Assembly: GCA_045222295.1 (NCBI GenBank)
Contig: JBGUXP010000011.1
Coordinates: forward strand, 1-64,000
Direction of reading: 5' to 3'
Origin: Colimorpha sp045222295
GTDB taxonomy: Bacteria > Bacteroidota > Bacteroidia > Bacteroidales > P3
Length of the DNA: 64,000 nucleotides
Part shown: one piece after another, positions 43,383 through 51,576 of the stretch
Position numbering within the stretch: the stretch's first letter is position 1
Layout of the letters: each line of letters begins with the position of its first letter
Translations under genes and position numbers: made by a program
Notes under the pieces: model-generated
The model's database searches: none
Told to the model about the DNA's origin: nothing
What the model saw: only the letters and a program-made list of their open reading frames with translations

Positions 43383-44501
43383 TTAAATTATTATTGCCTC
43401 GGGTTCTAACTGAACGCCGAATTTATCTTTCACATCTTGTTGTATTGCTTGCGCGAGAGCCACCACCTCGCCGCCTGAGCAGCCACCGGCATTGTATAGC
43501 ACCAGCGCATTTTGGGGCCACACCCCTGCCCTACCTTGCGTGCGTCCCTTCCATCCCGCACGGTCGATAAGCCAGCCTGCAGAAAGCTTATATCCGTTAC
43601 ACACTCCTCCACCCTTCGGGTTCCCCTCCCCTAACTTAGGGGAGGAACTGTTGCCGCAACCACAACTATCCAACTGTTCCCCTAAGTTAGGGGAGCAGTC
43701 AACACAACGTGTTGACTGAGGATTGTGTACCCCGTGGGCCTCGGGCATATCGGGATATTCTTGCTTGATACGGAGGTATGTCGATTCTTCCACCACGGGA
43801 TTTTTAAAGAAACTGCCTGCAGAGCCATGCTCCTCGGGTTTCGGGAGCTTTCCCCAACGGAGGTCGATGATGGCATCGCGAAACTGCTGCGCCGTGGCGT
43901 GGGGCAGTCCTTCAAGTGCCTTGTAGCTTAGATTACGAACGAACGTGCGGCTGAGACGGAATGACACCCTTAGAATCAAGTAGCGACCCGGCTGTTCCTT
44001 GAACATCGACTGGCGGTAAGCAAAACGGCAGTCGGCATTGCTGAACGAGCAGCGACGATGCTCCACGAGGTCGTAGGCTTCCACACGCTCGATAAAATCC
44101 TTGGCTTCGGCACCGTATGCACCCACGTTCTGCACTGCCGACGCGCCCACGGTGCCGGGAATGGCCGAGAGGTTCTCCAGGCCATAGAAACCTTGGTCGA
44201 GCGTCCACTGCACCAAGTCGTCCATCACCATGCCGCCCCAGGCGGAAATTGTTGATAGTTGGTAGTTGATAGTTGGTAGTTGATAGTTACGACCAAGCGT
44301 TATGACGGTGCCGTCATAATCCTTGGTGAACACCATGTTACTGCCGCCACCAAGAATCAACATCCTCACTTCATCCTCCCTCTCCGAGGGGGGCAGGGTG
44401 TTTACATCCTCCTCATTCTCAATCACCACCAGTCGGCGTGCCTTGACGTCGATACCGAAGGTGCAGAAGTCCTTCAACGAAATATCTTCGTAAATCTTCA
44501 T
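43383..44501 (-). CDS. murB: UDP-N-acetylenolpyruvoylglucosamine reductase (MurB), with two inserts
   Basis: It makes UDP-MurNAc for peptidoglycan, using FAD and NADPH. The FAD-binding part (TFGIDVKARRLV, ILGGGSNMVFTKDYDG, NLSAIPGTVGASAVQNVGAYG) and C-terminal part (EHGSAGSFFKNPVV, KLSAGWLIDRAGWKG, NALVLYN) are intact. The length is 372 residues against about 330-340 usual. The excess is residues about 72-84 (NYQLPTINYQLST, five 7-nt repeats) and about 258-298, which hold CVDCSPNLGEQ and SSSPKLGEGNP from two palindromic elements, inserted before KLSAGW. All conserved blocks stay in frame. Confidence 0.93.
   Translation of the reverse strand: MKIYEDISLKDFCTFGIDVKARRLVVIENEEDVNTLPPSEREDEVRMLILGGGSNMVFTKDYDGTVITLGRNYQLPTINYQLSTISAWGGMVMDDLVQWTLDQGFYGLENLSAIPGTVGASAVQNVGAYGAEAKDFIERVEAYDLVEHRRCSFSNADCRFAYRQSMFKEQPGRYLILRVSFRLSRTFVRNLSYKALEGLPHATAQQFRDAIIDLRWGKLPKPEEHGSAGSFFKNPVVEESTYLRIKQEYPDMPEAHGVHNPQSTRCVDCSPNLGEQLDSCGCGNSSSPKLGEGNPKGGGVCNGYKLSAGWLIDRAGWKGRTQGRAGVWPQNALVLYNAGGCSGGEVVALAQAIQQDVKDKFGVQLEPEAIII
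43625..43717 (-). repeat. Two SPNLGE/SPKLGE palindromic elements in murB
   Basis: The first element on the coding strand has AGTCAACAC, a 3-nt loop and GTGTTGACT (43717-43697), then TCCCCTAACTTAGGGGA (43694-43678), in the same order as in ispE. The second element is CCTCCCCTAAGTTAGGGGAGG (43645-43625), the same core in inverse orientation. They are read as CVDCSPNLGEQ and SSSPKLGEG. An ACCCGAAGGGT mini-hairpin follows. Confidence 0.85.
44251..44288 (-). repeat. 7-nt tandem repeat in murB
   Basis: On the plus strand GTTGATA, GTTGGTA, GTTGATA, GTTGGTA, GTTGATA, then a partial copy. The coding strand gives NYQLPTINYQLST. Confidence 0.85.
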
Positions 44502-45928
44502 TTGTCGTTTTCTTTGGGTCCCATTTCCTTGCGTGGACGGCGTTCCTTGGGGACATAGTCCATACGGAAGACTTGGCGATGGGTCAACAATAATATGGCG
44601 CTGAGTACAGCACCCAGCACATCACAGATAGCGCAGGCCTGCCATACTCCAGTCACGCCATCGCCATCATTGAAATCGAGCAAAAGACTCGGCAAAATGA
44701 GCGACAGCGGAATAAGGAAGATGACCTGTCGCGAGAGGCTGGTCACGATGGCTATCCACGGCTGGTCTATCGATTGGAAGAGCTGCGAGTTGGTCACCGT
44801 GAATGCAATCAACGGGCAGAAGACCAACAGATAGCGTAATGCCGGTGCGCCCATGGTGAGAATTTCAGGTTCTGAATTGAAGAATCCGATGATGGTTCGC
44901 GGAAAGATGAGTGCCATCGCCATTCCAATGATGCCTATGAGAACACATATCTTCATTGTAAGGAGATAGACCTCCCGCAAGCGGTCGTTGCGACGGGCGC
45001 CGTAGTTATAGCCCGCGATGGGCTGCATGGCCTGACAGAGGCCCAGCAGTACCATAAAGACTAACCCCATGAATGAATTGGCAGCACCATACACCGTCAT
45101 CGCATCGTCACCTCCGAAACGAATAAGCTGACGATTGAGTACAGCCACCACAGCGAAAGCAGCGAAGTTCATCGAGAAAGGACTGATACCGATGGCCAAA
45201 ATATTGCGGAAGATGTAGAATTTGGGAGCCCACGCGTGACGTTTAAATCGGATGAACGAATGAGGCTGCACAAAATGGAGCACCGCTACCGCAGCCGATG
45301 CCGCCATCGAGATGGTCGTGGCCCATGCGGCCCCCTTCATACCCCACCCCATCTCACAGATGAAGAGGTAGTCGAGCAGGATGTTCAGCACTGCACCGCC
45401 TACCATAATCCACATACCCTTCATCGGGTAACCGGAAGAGCGTATGAGTCCTACCAAGTTGAAAGTTACCGTCAGAAGGAACATTCCGGGCAGCACGATA
45501 TACATGTACTCACAAGCCGCGTCGAGTACCGACGACGAAGCACCATCGGCGAAAAGATTCATAATGGGGTGCATCCAAAGGTAACCACCCACGACAAAGA
45601 TAACACCGAAGAGGAAAGTCAGCAACATACTGTTGCCTAATATCTTCTCCGCCCAGCGAACATCCTTGCGTCCCAGCACAATACTCATGCGGGCACTCGA
45701 ACCGGCACCCACTAGCGAACCGAAGGCATGGATAATGTTCATCAGCGGGAACGTGATGGTCAACGCCGCCAACAGCATCTTTCCATCACCGATACTATTA
45801 CCCAAAAAGATTCGGTCGACAATATTGTATATCGATGTCACCACCTGGCTTGCCACTGCAGGCAGCGCATACTGCCACAGCAACTTACCCATGGGCTTGG
45901 TTTCCAGTTCGCGAATGTCGTTATCCAT
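44498..45928 (-). CDS. MATE family efflux transporter
   Basis: A 476-residue inner-membrane protein with about 12 helices. MATE marks include GKLLWQYALPAVASQVVTSI at the start, LVGAGSSARMSIVLGRKD, and GLCQAMQPIAGYNYGARR in the second half. MATE proteins export drugs or metabolites using a Na+ or H+ gradient; the substrate is unknown. Its stop overlaps the murB start (ATGA). Confidence 0.92.
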   Translation of the reverse strand: MDNDIRELETKPMGKLLWQYALPAVASQVVTSIYNIVDRIFLGNSIGDGKMLLAALTITFPLMNIIHAFGSLVGAGSSARMSIVLGRKDVRWAEKILGNSMLLTFLFGVIFVVGGYLWMHPIMNLFADGASSSVLDAACEYMYIVLPGMFLLTVTFNLVGLIRSSGYPMKGMWIMVGGAVLNILLDYLFICEMGWGMKGAAWATTISMAASAAVAVLHFVQPHSFIRFKRHAWAPKFYIFRNILAIGISPFSMNFAAFAVVAVLNRQLIRFGGDDAMTVYGAANSFMGLVFMVLLGLCQAMQPIAGYNYGARRNDRLREVYLLTMKICVLIGIIGMAMALIFPRTIIGFFNSEPEILTMGAPALRYLLVFCPLIAFTVTNSQLFQSIDQPWIAIVTSLSRQVIFLIPLSLILPSLLLDFNDGDGVTGVWQACAICDVLGAVLSAILLLTHRQVFRMDYVPKERRPRKEMGPKENDK

Positions 45929-45934
45929 CTTTCC

Positions 45935-45965
45935 AAGTAGTTAAGTAGACTGTAGATAAGTAGTT
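45935..45965 (-). repeat. Imperfect 8-nt repeat at the 3' end of the M20 gene
   Basis: On the plus strand AAGTAGTT, AAGTAGAC, TGTAGAT, AAGTAGTT. It fills the gap between the MATE start and the M20 stop and touches that stop codon. Confidence 0.5.
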
Positions 45966-47181
45966 ATGACAATACCCTCTTTATCTTGTTTTGAAGCGCC
46001 GTAATAGCATTGTAGGCGATGAGACCGTTGGCCAACTCAAGGCTGCGCTCATCAACCATCAGGTTAGGACGGTGGAGGTTCGAGAAGGGTGTTCCTGGCT
46101 CGTGGATGCCGATACGGAAATAGCACGACGGTATTTTCTGTCCGAAGAAAGCAAAGTCTTCTGCTGTCATGCGAAGGTCGAGCCACTCGACATTTTCCTC
46201 ACCAAGGTACGCGCAAGCATTGTCATGCACCTGCTGGGTACAGTCGTCATCATTGATAACAGGAGGATAACCATAGTCGATAAAGAGGTCGCATTCGGCG
46301 CCCATAGCCTCGGCAACACCACAGCTAATCTTGCGAATACGCTCATGAGCATCGAGACGCCACTGAGGGTCAAAAGTGCGGATAATACCCTCCATCTTCA
46401 CCGTGTCGGGAATGATGTTGGTACGGCCGCCCTCTTCCTGTATTTTCCCAATGGTGAGCACCGTGGGCATCATGGGAGCAGCGTTGCGAGAGACCACCTG
46501 CTGCAGAGCGATGACAATATGGCTAGCCACCACGATGGGGTCGACGCTAAGATGAGGGGTAGCTCCGTGACCACCCTTGCCTTTTACCGTCCAATAGAGT
46601 TCATCGGTGGAGGCCATATAACGGCCCTTCTTCATCCCCACCTTGCCGAAGTCCATTTCCGGCAGACAATGGAAAGAGTAAATCTCGTTGGGCATCACCT
46701 CATCGAAGAGGCCATCCTCCATCATCATGCGAGCACCGCCAGGGTATTTCTCCTCGCTGGGCTCAAAGATGAACATCAGGCTGCCGTGCAGTTGATCTTT
46801 CAGTTGGATGAGAATCTTGATGGCACCCAGCAGCGAACAGGTATGCATGTCATGTCCGCAGGCGTGCATAACGCCGGGATTCTCGCTAGCAAAAGGCAAA
46901 CCCGTGCATTCTGTGATGGGCAGTGCGTCGTAGTCCGAACGCAATGCCACACAATAGCTGTCGGAATCGACACCACCGCGCAACATGGCCATCACGCCAG
47001 TCTTGCCGATACCGGTCTTGGGCTGCAGACCCATCTCACGCAGTCGTTCTGCCACGAACTCCATCGTGCCGTACTCCTCCTGAGAGAGGTCCGGGTGCCG
47101 ATGCATCCAGCGTCGCCACTCGATGACCTCCTCCCGTTGTGCGTGAGCCAACTGTTTGATTTTATCTATCAGGTTCTCCAT
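45964..47181 (-). CDS. M20 family amidohydrolase / N-acyl-amino-acid deacylase
   Basis: A 405-residue M20D metallopeptidase (hippurate hydrolase/IAA-amino-acid hydrolase type). It has WRRWMHRHPDLSQEEYGT, ALRSDYDALPI, HACGHDMHTCSLLGA, FEPSEEKYPGGARMM and, late, MTAEDFAFFGQKIPSCYFRI, which carry the two-metal ligands. It probably removes acyl groups from amino acids; substrate unknown. Its ATG shares one base with the ileS stop. Confidence 0.92.
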   Translation of the reverse strand: MENLIDKIKQLAHAQREEVIEWRRWMHRHPDLSQEEYGTMEFVAERLREMGLQPKTGIGKTGVMAMLRGGVDSDSYCVALRSDYDALPITECTGLPFASENPGVMHACGHDMHTCSLLGAIKILIQLKDQLHGSLMFIFEPSEEKYPGGARMMMEDGLFDEVMPNEIYSFHCLPEMDFGKVGMKKGRYMASTDELYWTVKGKGGHGATPHLSVDPIVVASHIVIALQQVVSRNAAPMMPTVLTIGKIQEEGGRTNIIPDTVKMEGIIRTFDPQWRLDAHERIRKISCGVAEAMGAECDLFIDYGYPPVINDDDCTQQVHDNACAYLGEENVEWLDLRMTAEDFAFFGQKIPSCYFRIGIHEPGTPFSNLHRPNLMVDERSLELANGLIAYNAITALQNKIKRVLS

Positions 47182-50100
47182 CAGGCTTTCTTGATACTAA
47201 TGATGGTATTCTGCCCGTCAAGGAGTTCGATGGGTGTGCCATCCTTCACCTCGGGAACGAGGGTCAGCGAGGTACAGAGGGTCTCGGAACAGATGTAGTC
47301 GCGGTGACGCTCCACAGCGGCATTCCATTCGCCGCCCTGCAGTTCGACAACGATGCGGTCGGTGACCTCAAAGCCCTCCTTACGGATATTCTGGATGCGG
47401 TTCACCAGCTCGCGAGCGATACCTTCGTCGATGAGCTCGGGGCTAAGCTGTATGTCGAGAGCCACGGTGAGCGAGCCATCGTTGGCCACCACCCACCCGG
47501 GGATGTCCTGCGTGGCGATCTCCACATCGGTAAGCAGAACCTCGCAGTCCTGACCTTCGACGCTGACCATGCAACGGCCCTCAGCCTCGAGGGCGTTGAT
47601 CTGCTGCTGGTCAAAAGCCATGATGGCGGCACCAAGAGCCTTCATCACCTTGCCATAGCGGGGACCAAGAGTCTTGAAATTAGGTTTAATCTTCTTCACC
47701 AGCAGGTCGTTGTCGGCAGCAAGGAACTCCACCTCCTTGACGTTGAGCTCGGAGCAGATGAGGTGCTGCACACGCTCAATCTGGGCTTTCATGGCTTCGT
47801 CACGGACAGGAATGACAATCTTCTGCAACGGCTGACGTACGCGGAGGTTGCTCTTCTTACGCAGACCCAGCACCATAGAACAGACCTTCTGAGCCAGTTG
47901 CATACGCTCCTCAAGGGCTTTGTCAATCATCTCCTCATGCACTTCGGGGAAGCCGAGATGGTGCACCGACTCGACATTGTGGCGTTTGGTGACAGCATTG
48001 AGGTCGAGGAACATTCGCTCGCTGAAGAAAGGAGCGATGGGAGCCATGAGGCGGCTGAGGGTCTCGAGGCAGGTATAGAGTGTCTGATAAGCACTCTTCT
48101 TATCGTCGGTAATCTCACCACGCCAGAAACGACGACGGCAGAGACGCACATACCAGTTGCTAAGGTAGGCATCCACGAAAGTGCTGATGGCACGACCGGC
48201 ACGCGTAGGCTCATAGTCCTCCATGGCATCGCCGACAGTCTTTACCAGCGTATTGAGCTCAGAGAGAATCCAGCGGTCAATCTCGGGTCGATCTTTAATT
48301 GCAATGTCGGCTTGACTATAGTCGAAACCATCAAGGTTGGCATAGAGGGCAAAGAAGCTATAGGTGTTGTAGAGTGTGCCGAAGAGCTTTCTCCTCACCT
48401 CGTCGACACCTTCGACGTCGAACTTCAGGTTGTCCCACGGCTGGCTGTTGGTAATCATATACCAGCGGGTAGCATCAGGGCCGTATTTAGCGAGAGTCTC
48501 GAAGGGGTCGACGGCGTTTCCGAGGCGCTTCGACATCTTGTTACCGTTCTTGTCGAGCACCAATCCGTTACTGATGACGTTCTTGAAGGCCACACTGTCG
48601 AAGCACATGGTGCCGATGGCGTGGAGCGTGTAGAACCAACCACGGGTCTGGTCGACACCTTCGGCGATGAAGTCAGCCGGGAACTCGGTGGCCTTGAGCT
48701 CTTCACCCATGTAGTGAATCTGGGCGTAGGGCATGGCGCCGCTGTCGAACCACACGTCGATGAGGTCGGGCTCGCGGCGCATGGGCTTACCACTGTCGCT
48801 GACGAGCACCACATTGTCGATATAGGGACGGTGCAGGTCGAAGTCCTTGTAGTCACCAGAGTATGGGTTCTCCTTCATCAAGCCGGCCTTGATGGCTTTC
48901 TCGATTTCGGCGCTGAGTTCCTTCACGCTGCCGATGCACTTTTCCTCCTTGCCATCCTCGGTGCGCCAGATGGGCAGCGGGGTGCCCCAGTAGCGGGAGC
49001 GGCTGAGGTTCCAGTCGACGATATTCTCCAGCCAGTTGCCGAAACGGCCGCTACCGGTGGCTTCGGGCTTCCAGTTGATGGTCTTGTTGAGCTCTATCAT
49101 GCGCTCCTTGAGGGCGGTGGTTCGGATAAACCAGCTGTCGAGGGGATAGTAGAGCACGGGCTTGTCGGTACGCCAGCAGTGGGGATAGCTGTGGGTGTGT
49201 TTCTCGCTCTTGAATAGTTTCTTCTGTTCCTTGAGCATGATAACCAACTCCACATCAAGGCTCATATCCTTCTCACCCTTGGTGGGGTCGTAGGCGTTCT
49301 TGACGAACTTGCCGGCATGCTGGCTGTAGAGCGCCACATTGACGTTGGCTTTCACCCATTCGGGGTCGAGTTCCTCAATGGGAGCAAAGCGGCCCTGCTT
49401 GTCAACCATGGGCATCTGCTTGCCATCGCGGTCGAAGAGCAGCAGGTCACCAATGCCGGCCTTCTTGGCCACACGGGCATCGTCGGCGCCAAAGGTAGGT
49501 GCGATATGCACGATACCGGTACCGTCCTCAGTGGTGACATAGTCGCCCAAGATGATACGGAAACTTCCCTTGTCACTCACCTCAGTAGGTTTCACCCAAG
49601 GAATAAGCTGTTCATAGTGCAGACCTTCCAGGTCTTTACCCTTGCACTCGCCGACAATCTTATACTCCGGCGACTTGCCCTCGGGGAACATCGAGCCCAC
49701 CAGCGGCTTGGCCATGATAATGCGGCAGGGCTCCTCGGTATAGGGATGAGTGGTCTCCAGCAACACATAGTCGATATTGGGTCCCACGCAGAGGGCAGTA
49801 TTGCTGGGAAGAGTCCACGGAGTGGTAGTCCACGCGATAGCGTAGGTAGTCATGTCGGATTTTCCGGAGAATCCAGACACTCCAGAAAGTCCGGACGTGA
49901 TACGGAACATCGCCACGCAGGTGGTATCCTTCACGTCGCGGTAGCAGCCAGGCATATTGAGCTCATGGCTCGAAAGACCGGTGCCAGCAGCGGGGCTGTA
50001 GGGCTGGATGGTGTAGCCCTTATAAAGCAGACCCTTATCGTAGAGCTTCTTTAGCAGGAACCAAAGAGTCTCGATATACTCGTTATTGAAAGTGATATAG

Positions 50101-50540
50101 GGGTTCTTGAGGTCAACCCAGTAGCCCATCACGCGTGTCAGCTCGTCCCACAGATCCTTGTATTTCAACACCTCAGTACGACAGGCATGGTTATATTCGT
50201 CAACACTAATCTTCTTGCCAATATCCTCCTTGGTGATGCCGAGATTCTTCTCCACGCCCAGCTCCACAGGCAGACCGTGAGTGTCCCAGCCGGCCTTGCG
50301 GTCGACGAAATAACCCTTCTGCGCCTTATAACGGCAGAAGACATCCTTGATGGTGCGAGCCATCACGTGGTGGATGCCTGGCTTGCCGTTGGCACTCGGG
50401 GGGCCATCATAGAACACATAGGCGGGATGCCCTTCGGCCAGTTTCTGTCCCTTCTCAAAAGTCTCATTCTCCTCCCAGTAACGGCGGATGTCGGTGCCAA
50501 TCTGGGTCAAATTAAGCTGCTTATACTCGTTATATGCCAT
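47181..50540 (-). CDS. ileS: Isoleucyl-tRNA synthetase, with 9-nt repeat insert
   Basis: A 1119-residue class I synthetase. The HIGH region is DGPPSANGKPGIHHVMAR, and the signature KMSKR is in NKMSKRLGNAVDPFE. The CP1 editing domain contains IAWTTTPWTLPSNTAL. Residues about 215-229 (SGLSGVSGFSGKSD) come from TCYGGAnnn units, in a loop at the start of the editing domain (after VAMFRI) where homologues have only a short turn. First gene of a five-gene operon (M20, MATE, murB, unknown). Confidence 0.96.
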   Translation of the reverse strand: MAYNEYKQLNLTQIGTDIRRYWEENETFEKGQKLAEGHPAYVFYDGPPSANGKPGIHHVMARTIKDVFCRYKAQKGYFVDRKAGWDTHGLPVELGVEKNLGITKEDIGKKISVDEYNHACRTEVLKYKDLWDELTRVMGYWVDLKNPYITFNNEYIETLWFLLKKLYDKGLLYKGYTIQPYSPAAGTGLSSHELNMPGCYRDVKDTTCVAMFRITSGLSGVSGFSGKSDMTTYAIAWTTTPWTLPSNTALCVGPNIDYVLLETTHPYTEEPCRIIMAKPLVGSMFPEGKSPEYKIVGECKGKDLEGLHYEQLIPWVKPTEVSDKGSFRIILGDYVTTEDGTGIVHIAPTFGADDARVAKKAGIGDLLLFDRDGKQMPMVDKQGRFAPIEELDPEWVKANVNVALYSQHAGKFVKNAYDPTKGEKDMSLDVELVIMLKEQKKLFKSEKHTHSYPHCWRTDKPVLYYPLDSWFIRTTALKERMIELNKTINWKPEATGSGRFGNWLENIVDWNLSRSRYWGTPLPIWRTEDGKEEKCIGSVKELSAEIEKAIKAGLMKENPYSGDYKDFDLHRPYIDNVVLVSDSGKPMRREPDLIDVWFDSGAMPYAQIHYMGEELKATEFPADFIAEGVDQTRGWFYTLHAIGTMCFDSVAFKNVISNGLVLDKNGNKMSKRLGNAVDPFETLAKYGPDATRWYMITNSQPWDNLKFDVEGVDEVRRKLFGTLYNTYSFFALYANLDGFDYSQADIAIKDRPEIDRWILSELNTLVKTVGDAMEDYEPTRAGRAISTFVDAYLSNWYVRLCRRRFWRGEITDDKKSAYQTLYTCLETLSRLMAPIAPFFSERMFLDLNAVTKRHNVESVHHLGFPEVHEEMIDKALEERMQLAQKVCSMVLGLRKKSNLRVRQPLQKIVIPVRDEAMKAQIERVQHLICSELNVKEVEFLAADNDLLVKKIKPNFKTLGPRYGKVMKALGAAIMAFDQQQINALEAEGRCMVSVEGQDCEVLLTDVEIATQDIPGWVVANDGSLTVALDIQLSPELIDEGIARELVNRIQNIRKEGFEVTDRIVVELQGGEWNAAVERHRDYICSETLCTSLTLVPEVKDGTPIELLDGQNTIISIKKA
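49855..49895 (-). repeat. 9-nt coding repeat (TCYGGAnnn) in ileS
   Basis: On the coding strand: TCCGGACTT, TCTGGAGTG, TCTGGATTC, TCCGGAAAA, TCCGAC. It is read as SGLSGVSGFSGKSD. As RNA the units can fold on each other, with G-U pairs in the centre. Same family as tex 12401-12436. Confidence 0.75.
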
Positions 50541-50605
50541 ATTATATATATATTATTTATTCATACACAAAGCGTTGGCAAAAAAGAAAACCAACAAATT
50601 AAATA

Positions 50606-50614
50606 GCAAAGATA
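50606..50614 (-). promoter_or_regulatory. -7 box for the ileS operon
   Basis: TATCTTTGC on the minus strand, 65 nt before the ileS ATG, with a TTTG at 50640-50637. Confidence 0.6.
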
Positions 50615-50651
50615 CGAAAAATATCTCTAACAGAGACAAAAAAACATAAAA

Positions 50652-50682
50652 AAAACCTCCCTGGTTCGCAAACCAAGGAGGC
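50652..50682 (-). terminator. Terminator after the DUF4295 gene
   Basis: On the minus strand CCTCCTTGGTT, TGCG and AACCAGGGAGG with one mismatch, followed by a long T run. It separates the rpmG unit from ileS. Confidence 0.8.
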
Positions 50683-50727
50683 CAAAACAAAAGCGTATGA
50701 AAAAAATTATTATCCTTTTCTCTGGAA

Positions 50728-50883
50728 TTATTTCTTTTTCAGGTACTCCTGCACATTGTCAGAGGGGACAATCTCCTCGGAGAACATGTAAGCGTTGGTC
50801 TTGGGAGAACGTACCATGCGAATCACTTTTGCAAAACTCTTACCAGAAGAGGTTTTCAGGGTAGCAACAACTTTCTTTGCCAT
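50728..50883 (-). CDS. DUF4295 family small basic protein
   Basis: A 51-residue protein (MAKKVVATLKTSSGKSFAKV, then SPKTNAYMFSEEIVPSDNV, ending YLKKK). DUF4295 is a Bacteroidota-specific family encoded next to ribosomal protein L33. The basic composition suggests a ribosome-associated or RNA-binding role, which is unproven. It starts 22 nt after rpmG. Confidence 0.88.
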   Translation of the reverse strand: MAKKVVATLKTSSGKSFAKVIRMVRSPKTNAYMFSEEIVPSDNVQEYLKKK

Positions 50884-50905
50884 AGTTTATTTCTCCTTAT
50901 ATATT

Positions 50906-51094
50906 TTACTTGATTTCTTTGTGAACGGTCATTTTTTTCAAGAAGGGGTTGTATTTCTTGAGCTCCAAACGCTCAGGAGTATTCTTCTTGTTCTTGGTGG
51001 TGATGTAACGGCTCATGCCGGGGACACCGCTAGCTTTCTGTTCTGTGCATTCAAGGATCACCTGGACCCGTGCGTCTTTATTTTTCTTTGCCAT
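50906..51094 (-). CDS. rpmG: Ribosomal protein L33
   Basis: A 62-residue L33 (MAKKNKDARVQVILECTEQK, then YITTKNKKNTPERLELKKYN). It lacks the CxxC pairs of zinc-binding L33. In many Bacteroidota rpmB (L28) directly precedes rpmG; here it does not, and rpmG has its own promoter. Confidence 0.96.
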   Translation of the reverse strand: MAKKNKDARVQVILECTEQKASGVPGMSRYITTKNKKNTPERLELKKYNPFLKKMTVHKEIK

Positions 51095-51181
51095 GACTTA
51101 ATTGTTTTCAATTTTCATAACTGACTGAATTCCATGAAAGAAAGAGCATCACAATCATTTCACTGGCCATTCAAATCGGTT

Positions 51182-51213
51182 GCAAAAATACGAACATTTT
51201 TGAAACTGACAAA
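51182..51213 (-). promoter_or_regulatory. Promoter for rpmG-DUF4295
   Basis: On the minus strand TTTG (51213-51210), 19 nt, TATTTTTGC (51190-51182), about 88 nt before the rpmG ATG. Confidence 0.7.
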
Positions 51214-51309
51214 AAAAAATTCAAAAAACCTCTTTTTTTTCTTCTTTCAACCCTCCTCTAAGATTCAATTTCACCCGCATTCCACAACATTGGTTTTCAT
51301 ATAGTTAAT

Positions 51310-51366
51310 ATGTTGTTCTTATGTTGTTCTTTAGATTAAATCATAAGAACAACATAAGAACAACAT
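51310..51366. repeat. Inverted repeat made of tandem 11-mers upstream of pfkA
   Basis: Arm 1 (51310-51331) is ATGTTGTTCTT twice. Arm 2 (51345-51366) is AAGAACAACAT twice, its exact complement. The spacer is 13 nt. The result is a perfect 22-bp stem whose halves can pair in two registers. Confidence 0.85.
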
Positions 51367-51445
51367 TATATCAGTATTGGAAATGAGCAACTTAAGGACA
51401 CCTTATTCATTGCATACAGGAAGATTTCCAGGTTGAATGAAAATG

Positions 51446-51479
51446 TTTGCGCACAAATGTAAAAAATAATGTATATTTG
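51446..51479 (+). promoter_or_regulatory. Promoter candidate for pfkA
   Basis: TTTG (51446-51449), 22 nt, TATATTTG (51472-51479). The leader would be about 90 nt. Confidence 0.5.
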
Positions 51480-51576
51480 TAACTTACAACAATAAGCATT
51501 GAAAACCAATAACTAGTTATCCCACAACACGATAAATAAACATTGAAACACTAACATAGGAAAGGAAATCCCGAAT

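Larger units (their letters stand above)
51095..51576. other. 482-bp divergent intergenic region
   Basis: Between rpmG and pfkA. It holds the rpmG promoter (51182-51213), a T-rich stretch, a 22-bp inverted repeat of 11-mers (51310-51366) and a pfkA promoter candidate (51446-51479). No ORF above about 40 codons looks real here. Confidence 0.6.

Noticed and set aside
43625..43717. Assembly error or frameshift in murB and ispE
   Set aside because: All conserved blocks on both sides stay in one frame, and the insert is a recognisable repeat seen at several sites.
44251..44288. CRISPR-like array
   Set aside because: Units are 7 nt without spacers and no cas genes are present. The same holds for the other tandem arrays.
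45991..47298. 435-codon frame opposite the M20 gene
   Set aside because: Antisense shadow of a conserved peptidase.
47304..49217. 637-codon open frame antisense to ileS
   Set aside because: It lies wholly within the conserved ileS gene; long antisense frames arise from the G/C-rich third codon positions. The translated protein is low-complexity Leu/Val/Gly/His-rich with no family likeness.
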